Below the pieces are notes generated by a model that made no database searches, was not told where the DNA came from, and saw only the letters and a program-made list of their open reading frames with translations. The position numbers were made by a program, and so were the translations under genes. A stretch of 64,000 nt of DNA, taken from Chitinibacter sp. SCUT-21 (lineage in GTDB: Bacteria; Pseudomonadota; Gammaproteobacteria; Burkholderiales; Chitinibacteraceae). Positions 30,102 through 38,948 of this stretch are shown here, one piece after another. Position 1 is the first letter of the stretch. Each line of letters starts with the position of its first letter. The stretch lies in NCBI GenBank assembly GCA_041874755.1, contig CP102611.1:1240001-1304000 (forward strand), read 5' to 3'.

Positions 30102-30479
30102 TGCTGAGCATTGAAATTCCTTGCTTTTCAAAAAAAGTTGACATCATGATATATAACAATAGTAAATCCATCAAAGATCACAACAGAACGAAGGCGTTAA
30201 CTACGTGATTTCCTAGCAAAAAAGTGGCATTTTTAGTCTCAATTGTGCCCCGACGAAGGCAAACTATGCTCACAAGTGACAGCTCCGCAGGTAAATCTTG
30301 GTAATTTCAAGCACATAAAATCACAACAGAACGAATTGCGGATTCTTATCAATTTATCCAGCCGTTCTTATCTGATGCCGCCACCCACGCTCACGCAATT
30401 ATCCAGTGGACTGAGCTGCTGCACCCGACCCACTTCCGATACTCAGCTAGCTTTATCATGAGTGGCAGGTAACGAAAGT

Positions 30480-31056
30480 GAAGCTGCCGCACAGTGGCCG
30501 ATGCTGAGCTTCAGCACCTCGGCCAAAGCGGCCAGTCAAATCTTATGAATAGATGTCCAAAATCAATGTGCCTCTGAAGTCAGATGCAAAATCAAATCAC
30601 CACCGGCCCATGCCGTAGATCGAGTCGGTCAAGCTCCTCTAGGGTTTGGACAACCCTGCGAAGATGCTGGGGTAGATTGATCAAGACTACAAAATGTTCG
30701 CCGGCCCATCGTACTTGCAAAGCTGCACCCGTATCTTCGCGCCCGACGCGCAATACAGCGTGCCGGTGATTTTAAATATCCTGAAGGGCATTTCCTCAGC
30801 AATGATGCAGCTCAATAGTCATGGGCTAATACATGTTGATGTATATGCGTACAACATCTAAGTTCATCAAGACGGCAGGTGCCTACTCGGCGACTTCGGC
30901 GCCGCATCCTTCATGCCATCTGAACATCAAGCCGAACTCACCGCGATTGAAATGCGCGCGTTTGCATGTTTGATGGATGACTTGATTTACCGTGCTTACG
31001 CTGTAACAGATAGAGAGGTTCGGCGGCGTGCAATGCTGAAGTTACTGATGGAGTAA
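30480..31056 (+). pseudogene. Decayed protein-kinase-like gene
   Basis: One frame shows kinase-like segments interrupted by stops: AQWPMLSFSTSAKAASQIL then stop, DYKMFAGPSYLQSCTRIF, GISSAMMQLNSHGLIHVDVYAYN then stop, and LLGDFGAASFMPSEHQ. HVDVYAYN is a degraded catalytic loop (HxDxxxxN) and GDFGAAS holds the DFG motif. The pattern resembles the C-terminal kinase of bacterial leucine-rich-repeat kinases. At least three stops or frame changes are present, so it is not functional. 30102-30479 upstream has no convincing gene; a short frame (LLHPTHFRYSASF) there may be more of the same decay. Confidence 0.65.
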
Positions 31057-31192
31057 TGTCGAGCTAGAAATCACAAACTACGTCCCACTGCTTTACAGAG
31101 CTAGTTGGGCAATTGCATCCGTTTAATTCAGATCCATCTGAATTGCTTCATGTTTGAATACTGATTCCATTTTATGACTCTGAGCCTGAAAT

Positions 31193-31220
31193 TAAAAAGC
31201 GCCCAAGTGAGTTCGGGCGC
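31193..31220 (-). terminator. Rho-independent terminator of the 427-residue lipoprotein gene
   Basis: On the minus strand: GCGCCC, loop, GGGCGC followed by TTTTTAA, 31 nt after the stop. Confidence 0.8.
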
Positions 31221-31251
31221 CATGAAGAGTTTTTATAAATAAAAGAGGATT

Positions 31252-32535
31252 TTATTTTGATACTCGATAAAGCGTATCTGAGCCTAAACTAAGGCTTAAG
31301 CCATCCGCTGAAAGAATAATTGTAGAATCAAAGCCAAGGTTCGCTGGTTTATCCCAGAGCCCTGCGCAGTTATTTGTGTCTGTTTCAATTGATGTAATTT
31401 TGAGCGATTTACTGCTGCTATTGAATATGTATTTTCCCTTCTCGAGGCCGCCGACACTGCATGGAGTAGAACCCTCGTTATCTCCTATTGGGTCTGCCAT
31501 TATATAGCTACCATCAGCTAAAAAGAAAAAATGCTGAACACCAATATTAGTGCTTGACCCTAGGGCCCACATTCCAACTAGGCTTCTATTATCATTAGTT
31601 ATCCGTGCAAATTTTGTTTCAAGACCATCTACATCAACAAGAATAAGAACATCACCATCAAATCTAATCTTTTCATCGCCATTGACTTGGTTTAGCCCCC
31701 ATCCTCCATTGGAATCAAAGGGCGGAATAATTAGGCGAGAAATTTTTCCGGTCTTTGGATCCCAACCAATTTGTCCTACTTCCGTTCCTGAATTTCCATC
31801 CGAATCCGTTGACCCAACCTCTCCAAGAATATAATTGCCTAGTTTGTCAAACCGAATAATCGTTTCAGTTGGAATCGTAGTATCAATGGTCCTCCATGTA
31901 CCACTAAGTTTAATAAAGAACTCATTTTTAAAATGTGCGAGTGCATCTGCTTCACTGACTGGCGTTGATTTTGGTAGTGAGGCGGATTGCATTATTGTAG
32001 TGAGTGCCGTATTAGAGCTACTAGCAAATGTTGCAGGAGATACTGTTAAATCAATCACTGTATTTGCAGCTTGAGTTTTGACTGTGTCATTAATGGTAAT
32101 GCCATTTGACGCATCGCCATCAGCATCGAGAGATTGGAGGAGAACTAACAGATTCGTAGCAATATTACTACTATTTCCTCCTGTATTTGCAGCAGCTAGT
32201 TCAAGTGGGGTAATTGTACCCGTAGCTTTGACTGTGCCAAGTGTAATCCCACCAATTTTGAATGTCACTGTCTCTCCAGAATTATAAGAATACTGCCCAT
32301 TGGCATTGGTAGTTCCTGAATATCCCCCCGATGTTGAATAACTCACACCACCTACTGGGCTGTCACTCAATACACCTACTGACGTCCCAGGAGGTGTTGT
32401 TGGGGTAGGTGTTGGAGTTGGAGTTGGAGTAGACGCGGGCGTTGGAGTAATACTTGACTGAGATGCTTCTCCTCCTCCCCCGCAGGCGACTAGAAACAGC
32501 GTGGTTAATGAAACTGCAAGCGGAGTTATTTTCAT
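31252..32535 (-). CDS. Predicted surface or periplasmic lipoprotein with Thr-Pro linker
   Basis: The 427-residue protein has a lipobox (LFLVAC, Cys18) followed by GGGG and a TPTPTPTPTP linker (about 30-48). After it comes VGVLSDSPVGGVSYSTSGGYSG, a small module found in bacterial lipoproteins, then a region ending near residue 220. The C-terminal half has beta-rich repeats (GTWRTIDTT, DGSYIMADPIG, RLTNDNRSLVGMWALG-like) resembling lipocalin-type barrels. Function is not recognised. The gene has its own terminator and appears monocistronic. The base composition looks more AT-rich than the core genes (by eye). Confidence 0.7.
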   Translation of the reverse strand: MKITPLAVSLTTLFLVACGGGGEASQSSITPTPASTPTPTPTPTPTTPPGTSVGVLSDSPVGGVSYSTSGGYSGTTNANGQYSYNSGETVTFKIGGITLGTVKATGTITPLELAAANTGGNSSNIATNLLVLLQSLDADGDASNGITINDTVKTQAANTVIDLTVSPATFASSSNTALTTIMQSASLPKSTPVSEADALAHFKNEFFIKLSGTWRTIDTTIPTETIIRFDKLGNYILGEVGSTDSDGNSGTEVGQIGWDPKTGKISRLIIPPFDSNGGWGLNQVNGDEKIRFDGDVLILVDVDGLETKFARITNDNRSLVGMWALGSSTNIGVQHFFFLADGSYIMADPIGDNEGSTPCSVGGLEKGKYIFNSSSKSLKITSIETDTNNCAGLWDKPANLGFDSTIILSADGLSLSLGSDTLYRVSK

Positions 32536-32573
32536 GAGTGGGCGTCCTGTGTTGTTGCTTCAGAGCTTCAACG

Positions 32574-32810
32574 CTAGAATTTGACATAAGCATTTACTAA
32601 TGAAATGTTTTCAATAAGCCGACAAGTGGACAGTATGCGTCCGGCGTAAACACCTTGTTGGAAGTTCAGGTTTGAATTAGCCACGCGGCGGCAGTAATTC
32701 ATCAATACGGTTATTGGGCCAGGTGGGGAGCTTTCCAGTACATCCTTCAGCAACTCTGATAGTGGGTTAGAACGACCAAGCCCTGCATATACACATGCAG
32801 CAGTTCTCAA
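32574..32810 (-). CDS. Small hypothetical protein
   Basis: This 78-residue frame has no recognised domain. Its ATG overlaps the stop of the upstream 106-codon gene (ATGA), the main support for it being real. It could equally be a decayed fragment. Confidence 0.3.
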   Translation of the reverse strand: MRTAACVYAGLGRSNPLSELLKDVLESSPPGPITVLMNYCRRVANSNLNFQQGVYAGRILSTCRLIENISLVNAYVKF

Positions 32811-33127
32811 GGCTCATTTTTTGCGTCTTCCTGCTTACTGTCGATGCCGTTTGTCAATATTCGTTGAATGACCCAGCGGATTGTTGAGTCGTCGAATGCT
32901 CCATCTATCATTAATTCAATCTGATGAAATTCAGGATCACTCCGCTTGATCCCTAGATCTGTACTCAATAAGTCAGCTCGAAAATGGCGATAGATATCAG
33001 CAGCAATGTCATCAGCAGTGATCTCATTCTTAATCCGCTTATCAATTTCTACGATAAGCTCAGACGAGATTCGTTTAAAACCAGCTCTGTTTAATGCTGA
33101 AATTACTCTGCTCTGTTCGGTGTGCAT
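32807..33127 (-). CDS. Hypothetical protein after the polyphosphate glucokinase gene
   Basis: The 106-residue protein (from the ATG at 33127) is helical and charged ([41 protein letters not shown]). An in-frame ATG at 33193 would add 22 residues and overlap the kinase gene by 38 nt. No domain is recognised. It starts 29 nt after the kinase stop on the same strand, so it is likely co-transcribed. Confidence 0.5.
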   Translation of the reverse strand: MHTEQSRVISALNRAGFKRISSELIVEIDKRIKNEITADDIAADIYRHFRADLLSTDLGIKRSDPEFHQIELMIDGAFDDSTIRWVIQRILTNGIDSKQEDAKNEP

Positions 33128-33155
33128 CTTCTCATCATCAGCGTGTTTTCTGTAT

Positions 33156-33947
33156 TTATAGAGAACCCGTGCTATTCCGTTGCTTATGGGCATACATGGC
33201 GGCTCCAACAATACCTGCATTATTCTTGAGCATCGCAGGTACGACATCGCAGCGGAGGTTTTTCATCAATGGAATGAATCTTTCAGCCTTTTTACTGATA
33301 CCGCCGCCAATGATAATCAGGTCAGGAGAAAGTAAAAGCTGCAAATGAAGTAAATAATTATTGAGTCGTGTGGCATAGACATCCCAGCTTAGATCTGGAT
33401 TTTCCTTGATGATTTTGCCTGCACAATAGAGCTCTGCAATGCTATCCGTTGGGAAAATGACATGTCCTAGCTCGGTATTTGGAATCAGCTGTTGGTTGAC
33501 GACAAGTGCCGAACCGATACCAGTCCCTAGGGTGATCACGAGAATCTTGCCCGATCGTTGTTTTGCTGCACCAAATAGGACTTCAGCATATCCAGCGGCA
33601 TCTGCATCATTGCAAAGATAGATGGGGCGTTGGAGTGCTTCCGAAAGTAGTGTTTGAGCAGGAGCATTGAGCCAACTGGAGTCGACATTAGTGGCTGAGA
33701 GGGTTATGCCGTTGTGAACAATGGCTGGAAAGGTGCATCCAACAGCGCCGTGCCAATTCAGCGTTTCGGAAATTGCATTGATTGTTGCCCCAACAGCCGC
33801 TGCTGTCGCCGGCTGAGGGGTGTCGAGCCGAACCCTGTCACTCAAAAGCTCACCCGAAGTCGTAGAGACCAAAGCCCCTTTGATTCCTGTTCCACCGATA
33901 TCAATGCCGAGGATGATATTGTCGGTTTCACCTTTGCTTGAATCCAT
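33156..33947 (-). CDS. ppgK: ROK-family kinase, probable polyphosphate glucokinase
   Basis: The 263-residue protein has the phosphate-1 motif [15 protein letters not shown] (about 13-27), the adenosine or polyphosphate region [13 protein letters not shown] (about 137-149) and [11 protein letters not shown] (about 216-226). [23 protein letters not shown] is close to the pattern of polyphosphate-dependent glucokinases, which phosphorylate glucose with polyphosphate or ATP. The zinc-binding Cys motif of many other ROK proteins is absent, as in PpgK. It is divergent from the DUF2252 gene. The substrate is inferred from family resemblance only. Confidence 0.75.
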   Translation of the reverse strand: MDSSKGETDNIILGIDIGGTGIKGALVSTTSGELLSDRVRLDTPQPATAAAVGATINAISETLNWHGAVGCTFPAIVHNGITLSATNVDSSWLNAPAQTLLSEALQRPIYLCNDADAAGYAEVLFGAAKQRSGKILVITLGTGIGSALVVNQQLIPNTELGHVIFPTDSIAELYCAGKIIKENPDLSWDVYATRLNNYLLHLQLLLSPDLIIIGGGISKKAERFIPLMKNLRCDVVPAMLKNNAGIVGAAMYAHKQRNSTGSL

Positions 33948-34241
33948 GTTTATCTCACGTAACTCATGCTCATCACTACCGATTTTACACCGATTCCCTC
34001 ATGCTAGGTTTCATTCGCATGACAATACCAGGAATCTGTGGATAACCTCGTTAGCAAGTCAGTTTATTCTATAAAAATCAATGCCATATAAAATCGATTA
34101 AATAGTAAGCAGTTGACCTTTCGGGACGTAGGGCGCATCCGCTCAAGCAGTGAAAATTTCGGTCCGAATATTATTAAAGTATCTGATTAATAAAAAACAC
34201 CACCTGCTAGACTGCTATCAATCTCCCATGGAAAATTGACC

Positions 34242-35675
34242 ATGCCCCTCCAACAACAGCAGCAGTATGAACGAGGTAAACAGTTAAGAGCGCAAGCTCC
34301 ATTGGCAAGTCACAGTGACGTGGGCAATGTTCAACGTAACGTGCTTGATTTAATCAAGGCCAGCAGTCAAGGGCGGATAGTGCGTCTAGTCCCGTTGCGA
34401 TACGGACGGATGCTGGCATCACCATTCTCTTTTTTTCGTGGATCAGCAATGCTACAAGCGCATGATCTAGCTGCTACTCCATTTAGTGGTGTCATTCAGC
34501 AAATATGCGGTGATGCACATCTTGCCAATTTTGGAGGTTTTGCGTCACCAGAGAGAACGCTGCTTTTTGATCTGAATGATTTTGACGAAACGCATCCTGG
34601 GCCATGGGAATGGGATATTAAGCGTCTGGTTGCTAGCTTTGTATTAGCCTCACGCACCTCAGGCTTTGCAGCACATGTCGCGGATGACATTGTTTATCGA
34701 TTAGTCAGCAGCTATCAGCGCTGGATGTTGGAATACTCTAAAAAAGGGGCTATGCAGATTTGGTATGACCGTATCAGCTATGAGCGCTTACTGGATCACA
34801 TTGACGATCAGAACGCCCGCAAAGTACTTAAAAAAGAAATGAAAAAGGCGTTGAACAGGACTCATGAACGGTTGCTACCTAAAATTGGCAAAAAGGTCGA
34901 TGGTTACTGGCGTATTAATGATGCTTTGCCCTCGCTATTCCATATTTTTGAAGACAACCGAATCTTTGGCCCCGAAGAGCGGGAAATCTTACTGGGTAAT
35001 AAGCAAGCGCTTGCAGAACAACTCTTTAGCGAATACCTAAATACAATCAGTATTAGTCACCGCCATTTACTTGACCGCTTTACGACACAGGATCTGGTAT
35101 GCAAGATCGTCGGGGTTGGTAGCGTAGGTACACGCTGCTTGGCGCAATTGCTATCTGATGAGCAAGATCAGCCACTGTTTTTACAGATTAAAGAAGCTCG
35201 TGCATCGGTGCTTGCCCCTTATGTACCGCACACAGCCATCTCTAGCTATGTTAATCAAGGGCAGCGCGTGGTTGTCGGTCAACGATTAATGCAAGCATTT
35301 AGTGACATTTTTTTAGGCTGGTCGAACGCAGGTGGGCATCACTTCTATTTTCGGCAGTTGCGCGATATGAAAATCTCGCCAGCCATTGAGCGATACAACC
35401 CAACGATCATGGGGCTTTATGGTGATCTTTGTGGCTGGGTATTAGCGCGAGCACATGCGAGAAGTGGCGGTTTCGCTAGCGAAATAGCAGGATATATCGG
35501 AATGGATGATGAATTTGCTACGGCACTTGTTCGATACGCGAATGCCTACTCGGCTCAGTGTGAAAAGGATTATGAAGTGTTTAAATCTGCGTGCAAAACC
35601 GGCCGGTTGTTCGCTCAATCCGAAGATGAGTTTCTAAATGCTCTAGATAAAACCAAGCTCAAAATTAAACGGTAG
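34242..35675 (+). CDS. DUF2252 family protein
   Basis: The 477-residue protein starts at the ATG at 34242 (a TTG two codons earlier is possible). Family signatures are clear: RMLASPFSFFRGSA, CGDAHLANFGGFASPE, and LLFDLNDFDETHPGPWEWDIKRL. DUF2252 proteins have a kinase-like (aminoglycoside-phosphotransferase-type) fold; the substrate is unknown. The H-x-x-N and D-x-N-D-F-D residues could be the catalytic and metal ligands. It is monocistronic in the cargo, and its link with the divergent glucokinase gene is only positional. Confidence 0.85.
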   Translation: MPLQQQQQYERGKQLRAQAPLASHSDVGNVQRNVLDLIKASSQGRIVRLVPLRYGRMLASPFSFFRGSAMLQAHDLAATPFSGVIQQICGDAHLANFGGFASPERTLLFDLNDFDETHPGPWEWDIKRLVASFVLASRTSGFAAHVADDIVYRLVSSYQRWMLEYSKKGAMQIWYDRISYERLLDHIDDQNARKVLKKEMKKALNRTHERLLPKIGKKVDGYWRINDALPSLFHIFEDNRIFGPEEREILLGNKQALAEQLFSEYLNTISISHRHLLDRFTTQDLVCKIVGVGSVGTRCLAQLLSDEQDQPLFLQIKEARASVLAPYVPHTAISSYVNQGQRVVVGQRLMQAFSDIFLGWSNAGGHHFYFRQLRDMKISPAIERYNPTIMGLYGDLCGWVLARAHARSGGFASEIAGYIGMDDEFATALVRYANAYSAQCEKDYEVFKSACKTGRLFAQSEDEFLNALDKTKLKIKR

Positions 35676-35751
35676 AGAATAAAGCAAAGAGTGGGGGCCT
35701 CGCCACGCATAATGACGCTCCTCTCATCGCAATTATTGCCGCACATAGTAG

Positions 35752-35946
35752 TTATGGCGCGAGCTCACGAGAATAAGACTTCTTTTTGGTGACACTCACG
35801 ATCAATGGCGCGCAATATTCTTGGCGTTCGTTGAGTTTAATCCATGAAAATGGATTTTCTACTACAGGATGCTTTTTGATGGGTCTTTGCTTGCAACGAA
35901 CTACTTTTGCTAGGGCTTGATGAAGACGTTTTGCGATTTCAGTCAT
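35752..35946 (-). CDS. Small hypothetical protein with strong ribosome binding site
   Basis: The 64-residue protein starts MTEIAKRLHQALAKVV. GGAGGG precedes the ATG by ~7 nt, much stronger than for most frames here, so it is probably translated. It is basic (KRLH, RCKQRPIKK) and has no recognised domain or membrane segment. Confidence 0.55.
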   Translation of the reverse strand: MTEIAKRLHQALAKVVRCKQRPIKKHPVVENPFSWIKLNERQEYCAPLIVSVTKKKSYSRELAP

Positions 35947-36049
35947 TTTTCCCTCCAAACACATTGTAGCTACTCATCTGGTATTACAGTAAGCTCATCG
36001 AAAAACACGAATTGATGCCAGCTTTCTGCAGTTCAGCTACCGCAGTAGC

Positions 36050-36277
36050 TTAACCAAATCTGGGGCTTGCCGACTGATGTTCAATCCCAGAACTCAGTAG
36101 ATCCTTTGCATCACAGACAATATTCCAAGTAGATTGCAATCCGATTACGCTACACAGTATTGGGCGATCAAACCCTTGGACCTCATCTAATATCGCCTCA
36201 ATGCAGTAGTGTTTAATTACACCAATTTCAATATCCGAGGTGTGGCGAACTAACTTCCCAACAGAAAGATCAGACAT
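36050..36277 (-). CDS. Small hypothetical protein with strong ribosome binding site
   Basis: The 75-residue protein starts MSDLSVGKLVRHTSDIEIG. GGGGGAG lies about 5 nt upstream. It may be a small beta-rich (SH3-like) fold (GVIKHYCIEAILDEV), but no family is recognised. The preceding gap to 36602 contains only the nested inverted repeat. Confidence 0.55.
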   Translation of the reverse strand: MSDLSVGKLVRHTSDIEIGVIKHYCIEAILDEVQGFDRPILCSVIGLQSTWNIVCDAKDLLSSGIEHQSASPRFG

Positions 36278-36416
36278 ATCTCCCCCGAGAAAAGTTGAGA
36301 AAATGGATATCGTGCACACTAAATGTGGCAATACCTCACTATTAGCCCTCCGAATATCAGCTGTTACGCCTGTCTAGTGTGCAAAATTGATTCATGTGCT
36401 AGCGGCGAAACTGTCT

Positions 36417-36523
36417 GCTAAGGCCGATCTCTTGATACTAAGGTTAGAAAAACGAAAGGCCGCAACCTGATGGTTTGCGGCCTTTCGTTTTTCATAATGT
36501 GGCATTCACAGATCGGTCTTAGC
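36417..36523. repeat. Nested inverted repeat; probable bidirectional terminator, MITE-like
   Basis: Outer arms GCTAAGGCCGATCT (36417-36430) and AGATCGGTCTTAGC (36510-36523) match at 13 of 14 positions. Inside is a perfect 18-bp stem (36448-36465 with 36475-36492) ending in T5 on either strand, a strong bidirectional terminator following the copper cluster. No target duplication is visible, so a miniature transposon is only a possibility. Confidence 0.7.
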
Positions 36524-36602
36524 TGACCTTCATCTAGGTCTAGCGCAACTCAATGAGCAGCAATAGCTAATTTCCCAAGGTTTTTATGCGAGTCTGGTAA
36601 CT

Positions 36603-37826
36603 TTACCATTGGCTATGCAATAGGTTTGACCATTGCCAGCTAGCGCGTATGGCCAGATAACGATTGTCGCGGGTATTGCTCTGCTCTTGCCCTGCCTCTA
36701 GAGCGATCAGCGTACTACGATGCGGACGCCAGCCGAGCATCAGGCTAAATCGCTCGCCGCCGTCATTGGGGCTCAGCAGCGCTTGTTGTGAGAGGAGCGT
36801 AGCCGAGAAACCACGTAGCTCATTATCGCCGTGCAGCCATTCATAGCGAGCGGCTATTTCCCACTGCGGTGTGAATTGCCAACGAGGTTCAAACCAGCCA
36901 CCCCAGCTACGACTCTCGTAGGCTGCTTCGCTTGTGGTTGAGCGCAGTATCCCGCTCTCTTGGCGCCAAGCTCCGGCGGCACGCAGACTCAGTGCCGGCC
37001 ATGGGCTCTGCCACACGAGGCTACCCCCGAGCAGAGCAGTATCGCCGGCATAGCAGACCACATTGTTCTTGATTGGCGCACAGCTGCTGCTGTCATGGCT
37101 GTGGCCAGCGCTGGTTCGCAGTGCGCTGCTTTGCCGCTGGGTGCTGGTTAATCGGCTGGCGAATAGATTAATCTGCCAGTGGTCATTCCGTGTTTCCAGT
37201 TGCAGAATCGGAAATGTCTCACTCTCTTCGCCGAGTGGATATTCCGTTTGCTGCCAGCCACTGAGACTAATTCCACTTTCCCAGTGTCCAATTGCGCCGC
37301 GCCAGCTTATCTGGCCACCGTTGGCAATCCAGTCACCACCGAGGAAGGCCTGTTTGACTAAGGGCATCAGCATGAAGCGATCCAGATGCCCAGCTTGTTG
37401 CCACACTGCGCCAATCGGCACGTTATTTCTACCTATGCCAATGGTCAGGTCTTGCCCTTGCCAGTGAGGTTCTACTTGCAGCCAAGCACTCTCCCAGTGC
37501 ATTTCATCATGATCATGCCAGCCAAGGCCGACATGCGCGCCCAGCCAGTCATTGACCCGTACCCCAGCATTGAGTGCGCCGTGTTCTAGCCGCCAGCCTT
37601 GGCCATCGTGCGGCATCTCGCCAGTGCCCAGCACCCCTGAAACAGGAAGAGCAGGAAACTCGGCATCGCTATAAGCAACCCCGAGTGCGCCTCCCAGTTG
37701 CCAGCCCGGCTCGGCTGGAATGAGGCTTTGCTCGCCGTCATGTGCCCAAGTGAAGCCAGCCAGACTAATGCTGAGCAGGCTGAGTAAACGGATTGGCCAG
37801 TTTTGGATTGGTGAGTAGTGTGTCAT
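36603..37826 (-). CDS. Outer-membrane beta-barrel protein linked to MbnP/MbnH
   Basis: The 407-residue protein has a signal peptide (about 1-28, ending TWA) and then HDGEQ, and a beta-barrel-like body rich in Trp and alternating strands, ending ASWQWSNLLHSQW. A His/Cys-containing loop (SAGHSHDSSSCAP) and HDHDEMHWES may bind metal. It overlaps the end of the MbnH gene by 62 nt; no other start gives a signal peptide. It resembles the barrels sometimes encoded beside metallo-mystery-pair genes, but the family was not identified. Probable export or import channel, or a surface copper site. Confidence 0.6.
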   Translation of the reverse strand: MTHYSPIQNWPIRLLSLLSISLAGFTWAHDGEQSLIPAEPGWQLGGALGVAYSDAEFPALPVSGVLGTGEMPHDGQGWRLEHGALNAGVRVNDWLGAHVGLGWHDHDEMHWESAWLQVEPHWQGQDLTIGIGRNNVPIGAVWQQAGHLDRFMLMPLVKQAFLGGDWIANGGQISWRGAIGHWESGISLSGWQQTEYPLGEESETFPILQLETRNDHWQINLFASRLTSTQRQSSALRTSAGHSHDSSSCAPIKNNVVCYAGDTALLGGSLVWQSPWPALSLRAAGAWRQESGILRSTTSEAAYESRSWGGWFEPRWQFTPQWEIAARYEWLHGDNELRGFSATLLSQQALLSPNDGGERFSLMLGWRPHRSTLIALEAGQEQSNTRDNRYLAIRASWQWSNLLHSQW

Positions 37827-38946
37827 CGGTCAGGGTCTTCAGAAAAGCCACCAAATCGGCGACTTCTTGTGGTGTCAGAGAAATATTACTGATCAGAGGA
37901 TCTTTATACGGATTGATCCGTCCATCACCGGCATTGGGTCCACTTGTTATGTTGCGGCCGCCAGCGGCATAGGTGGAGACGACTTCTTCTAGCGTAGCCA
38001 TACTGCCGTCATGCATATACGGTGCGGTAACCGCGACATTGCGTAAACTCGGAGCTCGGAACTGCCCCATGTCGCGCAACAGGCCGCTCAGTTCAAATAC
38101 ACCGCGATTGGGCTCAGGGTATGCACCCTTGCCATCAGTATTGTAGAGACCCGTATTGTGAAACGGCGTTTCGACTTGCGTTGAGGCTGCGTGAATGATT
38201 TGATTGTTAAAGTTAAAGCTACCATGGCAATGGAAGCATTCAGCTTTCTCGCCATTAAATAAATTCATGCCACGAAGTTCGGCGTCGTTGAAATTGGCTT
38301 TTCCTGCCAGATACTGATCGTAACGACTATTACCTGATAGGATCGAGCGCTGAAAGCTGGCAATGGCACGGATGATATTGATCCAGCTTACTGGGGTAGC
38401 ATCACTAGGATAGGCCGCTTTGAACTTGGCTTGATAATCACTATTGCTGCTAAATCGCGCTAACACTGCGGCCTTATTGCTATCATTGATACCCATTTCT
38501 ACTGGATGCTCGCCAAACAGCGGCACTTCCATCTGCTTTTCCAGCGAAACCAGTGCCGGATTAGCCCAAGTCAGTGTCGGGCTATACACCACATTGGCAA
38601 GGCTTTGCGAATTGCGATCAGTTGGCTCGCCGGTTGAGCCGATCGAAACTGAGCGTGCATCGGTAAAGGCTTTATCTTGCTGGTGGCAGCTGGCACAGGA
38701 TTGCGTAGCGTTACCGGACAAACGTACGTCGTAAAAAAGATGTCGGCCTAGCTCAACCTTCTCTGTGCTCATCGGATTGTCGGCAGGGACTTTCGGTGCA
38801 GGAAAGAAAGCCGGCAACACCCAACTAAAACCGGTTGAATTAGGAATGACTTCGGTTACTTTGGTTTCGCCACCACCGCCACAACTGACCAGAGCCGCAG
38901 CCCCGGTCAGTGCAGCGAGCGAACGGATCATAGCTCGCTGCATCAT
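37765..38946 (-). CDS. mbnH: MbnH-like di-haem cytochrome c peroxidase-family lipoprotein
   Basis: The 393-residue protein has a lipobox (ALVSC, Cys22) and two haem c motifs: CASCH (84-88) and CFHCH (237-241). It belongs to the di-haem peroxidase/MauG superfamily. The adjacency to MbnP, with only 2 nt between the genes, marks it as the MbnH partner of a metallo-mystery pair; MbnH is known to oxidise Trp in MbnP to kynurenine-type copper-binding groups. Conserved SLRNVAVTAPYMHDGSMATLEEV near the C-terminus is the peroxidase-family signature. The anchor is an N-terminal lipid rather than a soluble signal peptide. Confidence 0.85.
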   Translation of the reverse strand: MMQRAMIRSLAALTGAAALVSCGGGGETKVTEVIPNSTGFSWVLPAFFPAPKVPADNPMSTEKVELGRHLFYDVRLSGNATQSCASCHQQDKAFTDARSVSIGSTGEPTDRNSQSLANVVYSPTLTWANPALVSLEKQMEVPLFGEHPVEMGINDSNKAAVLARFSSNSDYQAKFKAAYPSDATPVSWINIIRAIASFQRSILSGNSRYDQYLAGKANFNDAELRGMNLFNGEKAECFHCHGSFNFNNQIIHAASTQVETPFHNTGLYNTDGKGAYPEPNRGVFELSGLLRDMGQFRAPSLRNVAVTAPYMHDGSMATLEEVVSTYAAGGRNITSGPNAGDGRINPYKDPLISNISLTPQEVADLVAFLKTLTDDTLLTNPKLANPFTQPAQH

Positions 38947-38948
38947 GG

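Noticed and set aside
36417..36523. Integron attC site
   Set aside because: The ends lack the conserved core-site triplets, and the stem is perfectly paired with a T-run, so a terminator or MITE explains it better.
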